From: a bacterium
GTDB lineage: Bacteria > Actinomycetota > Acidimicrobiia > Acidimicrobiales > CATQHL01
Assembly (NCBI GenBank): GCA_028824415.1
Contig: JAPPDX010000048.1
Span: 24,395 to 88,394, forward strand
DNA length: 64,000 bases
Direction: 5' to 3'
The notes beneath the pieces were generated by a model, which was given only the letters and a program-made list of their open reading frames with translations, did no database searches and had not been told where the DNA came from. This document shows positions 58,886 through 64,000 of this stretch, in pieces; positions within the stretch are counted from its first letter, which is position 1, and each line of letters begins with the position of its first letter. A program made the position numbers and the translations under genes.

Positions 58886-59704
58886 ATGGGAAGTGATCGC
58901 CGCGGCGAGCGCTACTCGCACGGTTATCACCCGGCGATCGTGGGCTCGTACACCTGGCGCACCGTCGAGAACAGCGCCGCGTTCCTGCTGCCTCACCTGC
59001 GGCCCGACGCCGCGCTGCTGGACGTGGGCTGCGGCCCCGGCACGATCACCGTGGGTCTGGCCCGGCGAGCCGGCCGGGTGGTGGGCGTGGACATGTCGCC
59101 CGAGATGGTGGAGGCGTCGAGCGCCCTCGCAGCCCTCGAGGGCGTCGCCAACGTGAGCTTCGAGGTGGGTTCGGCCTACGAACTGCCTGTCGACAGCGGC
59201 GCCTTCGACGTGGTCTACGCCCATCAGGTGCTGCAGCATGTCGCCGACCCGGTCGCCGTTCTCCGGGAGTTCCGGCGGGTGCTGCGCCCCGGCGGCCTGG
59301 TGGCGGTGCGCGACTCGGACTACGACTCGATGGTGCACGCCCCCGTCGAGCCGGCGATCGAGCGTTGGCGCGAGATCGTCCCGCAGGTTGCGGCCGCCAA
59401 CGGCGGGGAGGCCAACGCCGGCAGGCACCTGCCGGGGTGGGTGCGCGCAGCGGGCTTCGTGGATCCGACCGTCACCGCCAGCACCACCACCTATGCCGAC
59501 GCCGAGGGGCGGGCCGCCTGGGGCGGCATGTGGGCGGTGCGGGCCACCGACAGCGACTTCGCCACCCACGCCACCGCCGGCGGGTTCGCCACCCGGTCCG
59601 ACCTGGAGGCCATCTCCGCCGCCTTCCGCCGCTGGGCCGGCCAACCCAACGGCTTCTGGGCCTGGCTGAACGGGGAGGTCGTGGCGAAGGCGCCCGGCGC
59701 CTGA
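58886..59704 (+). CDS. Class I SAM-dependent methyltransferase
   Basis: ALLDVGCGPGTITVGLARRAGRVVGVDMSPEMVEASS; YAHQVLQHVADPVAVLREFRRVLRPGG. Confidence 0.95.
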   Translation: MGSDRRGERYSHGYHPAIVGSYTWRTVENSAAFLLPHLRPDAALLDVGCGPGTITVGLARRAGRVVGVDMSPEMVEASSALAALEGVANVSFEVGSAYELPVDSGAFDVVYAHQVLQHVADPVAVLREFRRVLRPGGLVAVRDSDYDSMVHAPVEPAIERWREIVPQVAAANGGEANAGRHLPGWVRAAGFVDPTVTASTTTYADAEGRAAWGGMWAVRATDSDFATHATAGGFATRSDLEAISAAFRRWAGQPNGFWAWLNGEVVAKAPGA

Positions 59705-59763
59705 CCGGCGGGCCGGGCCACCGGCGAAGGCGGCTGTCACACGGGTGCGCAAGACTCGCGATC

Positions 59764-60729
59764 GTGAGTGACGCCCCGGCCGCGCCCCAACTGAACGCCG
59801 CCCAGCAGGATGTCCTCGACCGGCTGCGGCGGCCGGCCTCCGAGCGCCCCACCTTCGACGCCGACCTCCCCGACCGTCTCCGGGCCGAGCTCGAGAGCCG
59901 CCTCGCCAAGTTGGCCGCGGCCATCGACCCGGTCTCCCCCCTGTTCGTCGGCAAGCGACAGCTGGCCGGGGTGTTCGGCTGCGAGGCCTCGTTCCTGCAC
60001 GACGAGGAGCAGCTGTTCGCCTGGACGCCGCCGATGGCCACCGGGGCGGTCGCCCACAAGGCGATCGAGTTGGGCATCAACTGGCGGTCGCCGGACCCTG
60101 CGCCGGCGGATCTCGTCGACGCCGCCCTCGACTCGCTCACCCGCGGCGACACGGGCCTGGGCGACTGGCTGCACCGCTGCGGCGACGTCGAGCGGGCCGA
60201 TCTGCGCAGCCTCGCCGTCAGCCGGGTGTCCGACTTCTGGGAGGGCTGGCCGCCCCTGCTGCCCCAGTGGCGCCCCACGACCGAGTCACGCTGCCGGGTG
60301 GAGCTCTGCGACGGTCGCATCCAACTCAACGGCAAGTACGACCTCACCCTCGGCACCCCCGACGGCGGACGCGCCGGCAAGGTCATCGTCGATTTGAAGA
60401 CCGGGCGGCGCCACTCCCACACGCACCGCGAGGACCTCCGCTTCTACGCCCTGCTGGAGACCCTCAAGCTGGGCACGCCGCCGCGCACCGTGGCCACCTA
60501 CTACCTCGAGTCGGCCCACATCGACATCGAGGAGGTCGACGAGAACCTCCTGGAGGTGGCCCTGCGCCGCACCGTCGACGGCACTCTCCGCTACGCCGAG
60601 CTGCACGGCCATCTGGGCCCGCCCGCCGAAGCACTGAAACGGCCCGGGCCGCCCTGCCGCTGGTGCCCCCTACGGGACGACTGCGCCGAGGGCCAGGACT
60701 ACCTAGCCGAAGCCGACGACGACCGCTGA
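59764..60729 (+). CDS. RecB/Cas4-like PD-(D/E)XK nuclease family protein
   Basis: GKYDLTLG...KVIVDLKTGRRHSHTHREDLRFYALL; C-terminal CRWCPLRDDC. Confidence 0.87.
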   Translation: MSDAPAAPQLNAAQQDVLDRLRRPASERPTFDADLPDRLRAELESRLAKLAAAIDPVSPLFVGKRQLAGVFGCEASFLHDEEQLFAWTPPMATGAVAHKAIELGINWRSPDPAPADLVDAALDSLTRGDTGLGDWLHRCGDVERADLRSLAVSRVSDFWEGWPPLLPQWRPTTESRCRVELCDGRIQLNGKYDLTLGTPDGGRAGKVIVDLKTGRRHSHTHREDLRFYALLETLKLGTPPRTVATYYLESAHIDIEEVDENLLEVALRRTVDGTLRYAELHGHLGPPAEALKRPGPPCRWCPLRDDCAEGQDYLAEADDDR

Positions 60730-60760
60730 GCGCCTCCGACGGCGGCCATCGGGCACGACT

Positions 60761-60834
60761 ATGGATCCGACTCTACCTGTCAACCAGAGGCCGACAGAAC
60801 GCCGCAATCTATAGGTTCGGCCTATCGGATCCAT
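60761..60834. promoter_or_regulatory. Structured intergenic region with nested inverted repeats
   Basis: ATGGATCCGA (60761-60770)/TCGGATCCAT (60825-60834), and inner ATAGG-TTCGG-CCTAT (60811-60825). Confidence 0.6.
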
Positions 60835-60919
60835 CGTCACAAAGATGCTCGAAACGCTAGCTGACCAGCAGAAATGGGGCTAGAACGAGACCAGGTGAAG
60901 TCTTCGACGAAAGGAGGCA

Positions 60920-61300
60920 ATGATGCTTCCTCACCTGGAATCAGTCAGCTCCGAACGATCGGACCACAGGTGGATCAGACGTGCGGCACCTGTCGTGGCG
61001 GCGGTCATGCTGATCGCCGCCTCGGTGGCCTTCATGAGCTACGCGGCTCTGGCGGCTCCGGTGGCTGCCCACCACGCCGACCACGCCGCCATCGTGGCCC
61101 ATCACCACCCCGACGGAGCCATCGGTTTCGATCCTGTCCTCCGTCACACCTGCCGCCACGACGACTGCGCGGCAGACGCCGCCGCGGCATTCCACACCTG
61201 CCGCCACGGCGACGCATGCCACCACGCCTGCGCCCTGGGAGCCCACCCCGGTCACCACGGTGACGGGTGTCCCCTCGCGGGGCCTCCGAAGCTGACGTAG
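60920..61300 (+). CDS. Small His/Cys-rich exported or membrane-anchored protein
   Basis: Strong SD AAAGGAGG; signal/TM AAPVVAAVMLIAASVAFMSYAALA; HHADHAAIVAHHH, HTCRHDDC, HTCRHGDACHHAC, GHHGDGC. Confidence 0.7.
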   Translation: MMLPHLESVSSERSDHRWIRRAAPVVAAVMLIAASVAFMSYAALAAPVAAHHADHAAIVAHHHPDGAIGFDPVLRHTCRHDDCAADAAAAFHTCRHGDACHHACALGAHPGHHGDGCPLAGPPKLT

Positions 61301-61463
61301 GCACAATCTCCATGCCGTAGCGGAACGTCTCCCTCCGCCGGCATGGCACACGGTCGGTCGCCGGCTCAGCGGCCTCTCGGACTGCGGCTCAGCAAACCGC
61401 CCGGGGCAGCGAGCCGGCGACCACCGCGTCTCTGACGCGCCGCCCGTCACTCGGCCGCCGGTC

Positions 61464-61491
61464 GTCATTCCGGCGAAAGCCGGAATCCAGG
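61464..61491. repeat. REP-like palindrome, copy 4
   Basis: gtcattccggcgaaagccggaatccagg. Confidence 0.85.
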
Positions 61492-61502
61492 GGTGGCACG
61501 GT

Positions 61503-62204
61503 TCATCCGTCGGCGGGCGGTGTCCGGTCGTCGGGGCTGCGACCGGAAAGGTCCGCGATCGCCACCGGTGGCCCGGCGGCGCCGGTGTAGTCGGCGGAGA
61601 CCAGCGGTGCCTCGAAGCGGGTGCTGATCGGCACCACACCGGCCCACCACGGCCCGGCGACGTCGTCGGGCTCGTCGATCGGGTCGCCGGTGCGCACTTT
61701 GGCCGAGGCCTCGGTCAGCGGCAGCTCCAGCACCAGCGTGCGGCGCAGGTCGATCTGCGACGGCGGCCGGGAGGTGTCCCAGTTCGCCACGATGTGGTCG
61801 GTGATGAGCTGCAGGGCGTAGCGCTTGCGCTCCTCGCCGTCGATCCGTGTAGCCCGTCCCCGCACCACCACCGAGCGGTAGTTCATCGAGTTGTGGAACG
61901 GCGTACGGGCCATCACCAGCCCGTCCAGATGCGTGACGGTCACGCAGATCTCCTCGCCCTCCCCGGTGCCGAGCAGATGGTTGGCCGCCGCCCCGTGCAG
62001 GTACAGCCGCTCCTCGTCCCGCCCGTACGCCATGGGCAGCACCAGCGGCCCGTCCGGCGTGGTCACCCCCACATGCGCGATCAGGCCGGCGTCCAAGATC
62101 CCCAGCACCTCGTCCCGCCCATACCGGGCCCGCGGCGCACCCCGCCGAACCCGAGTCCGCGCCGAAGCCGGCCCGCCCGGGCCCGGTGATTCCGAGGCAC
62201 CCAT
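61503..62204 (-). CDS. Pyridoxamine 5'-phosphate oxidase family (FMN-binding split-barrel) protein
   Basis: GILDAGLIAHVGVTTPDGPLVLPMAYGRDEERLYLHGAAANHLLG; MNYRSVVVRGRA. Confidence 0.9.
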   Translation of the reverse strand: MGASESPGPGGPASARTRVRRGAPRARYGRDEVLGILDAGLIAHVGVTTPDGPLVLPMAYGRDEERLYLHGAAANHLLGTGEGEEICVTVTHLDGLVMARTPFHNSMNYRSVVVRGRATRIDGEERKRYALQLITDHIVANWDTSRPPSQIDLRRTLVLELPLTEASAKVRTGDPIDEPDDVAGPWWAGVVPISTRFEAPLVSADYTGAAGPPVAIADLSGRSPDDRTPPADG

Positions 62205-62299
62205 GGACTCGGATCGTACCGATCGAGGCCCCGCCGACCGGGCCATCACGTTGGATCGACCCCTTCACCGAATAGGAGCGTGACGCTAAGGTCCGCCGC

Positions 62300-64000
62300 G
62301 TGGGTAAGTCGCCCGGCGGCGGCACCGGCCTGCGTGTGCTGGCGTGCGCACTGGTTCTGGCAACGGTTCTGGCCTCCTGCGGCGACGACCCGGGGCCGCC
62401 CCTGTCGCTCGAGGAGTACGCCTCGTGGTGCTCCGAGTCGTCGCTGCTGGCTGTCGCAGGGCCGCGAGATCAACGGGGCCCGGCCACTGGATTCGGCGAC
62501 GTCGAGGACGCAGCGGCGACGGTGGATGCGCTGGTCGAGAACTACGAGTCGATCACCCCGCCGGTGGAGGTCGCGGTCTTCCACGACCAAACGCTGGAAG
62601 CAATCCGAGCCGCCGCAGCGGTGATCGATGAGGGGCCCAGGCTCGATGATGTGTCGTATGCGGCGGTCTTCCTCAAGCTGGTGGAGTTGGAGCGCGACCC
62701 GGACGGGGCATCAGAGGCCCTGGCGCTAGAGCCGGCTGTCCGGGGGCCCCTGACCGCGAGCGGCTGCCTGCCCCTGCTGCAGCCGGCCGGCGCGCGGTAC
62801 GCCCCCGCAGGTTCGGCGATCGTCATCAACTGGGAGCCGGTGCCGGGCGCGGACTACTACACCGTCTTCTACGACGACTTCTTCGACAGCCCGAGTTGTT
62901 TCGTGGATTCCGATGGCGATGCCAGGTTCTGCGACGAACTCGCCGCCGGGGTGCTCATCCCGAGGTACGTGCACACTCGCCCCGCGCCGGACGAGCACTA
63001 CTGGGTGATCGCCTGCAACAACTGGCACTGCGCCACCATCGACGACCAGAGTCCCGCCGGGCTCATCACCGAGCCCGAGCCCGCTGCGGCCTCCACTGAG
63101 CCCGAACCCTCGGCGCCGCCGACGTCGATCCCCACTGAGATCTCCCAGGTGGATTTCGAGGCCTCCGCCCCGGAGGGATACGCGCCCGTCACCGTTTGGG
63201 ACTTCGGTCTGGTCTGGGGCACGCCCGCCCGGTTCACCGACGACTCCGACCCCGGCTTGGTGGCGTACATGCTGCTCGGCGATGCGGGCGGTTGCAGCGT
63301 CGCCGACGCTCATGCGGAACGGGGCGCCACGGCCTACGTCCGCACGGCGCCGCTGGGATATCTCGACAGCTTCGAGTCCGCCAAGGTGTGCCGCAGCACC
63401 AGCGACACGTGGGACACCGGCTGGGAGGGACTGCGGATCACGCACTTGCGCGTCTTCGACGACGCCAGCCCGACGAACGTCACCGAGTACGTCTACGACG
63501 ACGAGAGCGGGCGGTACCTCGCCACATCACCCGCGCCCGCGGCGAACCGTACGGTGGTGTCGCCGGCGACCGGAACGCAGGAGGAGTGTTCCCGCCAGTG
63601 GGCGCGCGAGCCATACCTCCCGTTCTCCGAAGCGATCCGGATGTGCGGTGGCGACGTCGAAACACTCCGGTCCGCACACGTCGAAGCGTGCGCCACCGGC
63701 GACCCAGCCGATGCCGGCCTGGGGTCGCGGACCTACGCCGAATTCGCGCGGGACAGCGAGAGCGAGGCCTCAGCGCGCGCCGGCGAGGCCCGGGCCGCCG
63801 ACGACGAGTTCGAGGCCGCGTACTACGAGGATCTGGCGGACCGCTACGCCACCGAGGCCACCGACGCTGAGAACCTCGCAGTCGCGGCCACGACCGACGA
63901 GACGGATCGGCGAGCGAGGATCATCGCCGAGCGCGGCGTGGCGTCGTGGCCCGAAGCCTGCGAGCAGATGACCGACGAACTGTGGCGACTCGACCTGTAC
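62300..64000 (+). CDS. Large putative lipoprotein, truncated at window end (absent from supplied ORF track)
   Basis: GTG 62300, frame open to 64000 (567 codons): MGKSPGGGTGLRVLACALVLATVLASCGDDPG lipobox; fibronectin-III-like AIVINWEPVPGADYYTVFYDD; coiled C-terminal region. Confidence 0.85.
   Translation, partial: MGKSPGGGTGLRVLACALVLATVLASCGDDPGPPLSLEEYASWCSESSLLAVAGPRDQRGPATGFGDVEDAAATVDALVENYESITPPVEVAVFHDQTLEAIRAAAAVIDEGPRLDDVSYAAVFLKLVELERDPDGASEALALEPAVRGPLTASGCLPLLQPAGARYAPAGSAIVINWEPVPGADYYTVFYDDFFDSPSCFVDSDGDARFCDELAAGVLIPRYVHTRPAPDEHYWVIACNNWHCATIDDQSPAGLITEPEPAAASTEPEPSAPPTSIPTEISQVDFEASAPEGYAPVTVWDFGLVWGTPARFTDDSDPGLVAYMLLGDAGGCSVADAHAERGATAYVRTAPLGYLDSFESAKVCRSTSDTWDTGWEGLRITHLRVFDDASPTNVTEYVYDDESGRYLATSPAPAANRTVVSPATGTQEECSRQWAREPYLPFSEAIRMCGGDVETLRSAHVEACATGDPADAGLGSRTYAEFARDSESEASARAGEARAADDEFEAAYYEDLADRYATEATDAENLAVAATTDETDRRARIIAERGVASWPEACEQMTDELWRLDLY

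Noticed and set aside
1-64000. CRISPR arrays, prophage, transposases, toxin-antitoxin or BGC core genes
   Set aside because: No regularly spaced repeats, integrase, transposase, capsid or NRPS/PKS signatures were seen on either strand.

Overview
The window is a GC-rich chromosomal segment, most likely from an actinobacterium (Acidimicrobiia-like by gene order; inferred, no database search run). Most of it is conserved housekeeping: leuS, tRNA-Ala(GGC), a gcvH/merR/hpt/BFN cluster, pgsA-like, SRAP, DyP peroxidase, tRNA-Pro(GGG), a long minus-strand ribosome/SRP/division block (yraN, rplS, trmD, rimM, khpA, rpsP, ffh, ftsY, htrA, two-component pair, smc, fpg-like, rnc, acpP, plsX, rpmF, yceD, coaD, rsmD, recG, fakA-like), pckG, hsp20, a catabolic gene run, a UvrD-like helicase, pyruvate carboxylase, a PD40 propeller lipoprotein, and a partial lipoprotein at the right edge. 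The strongest unusual signal is at 6814-8200. Two tandem paralogous thioredoxin-like lipoproteins are each interrupted by an in-frame TGA exactly at the first redox-Cys position (WAPH-TGA-PVC). Each TGA is followed 16-17 nt later by a conserved GC-rich hairpin, which fits selenocysteine (UxxC) recoding with bacterial SECIS-like elements. The ORF track splits these genes into fragments. Other items worth checking: a three-copy ~82 bp palindromic intergenic repeat with a compensatory base pair, a four-copy REP-like palindrome, an Fpg/Nei-like protein lacking the usual catalytic Pro and most zinc-finger Cys, a His/Cys-rich secreted small protein with a structured upstream region, and an M24 protein with an altered metal site.
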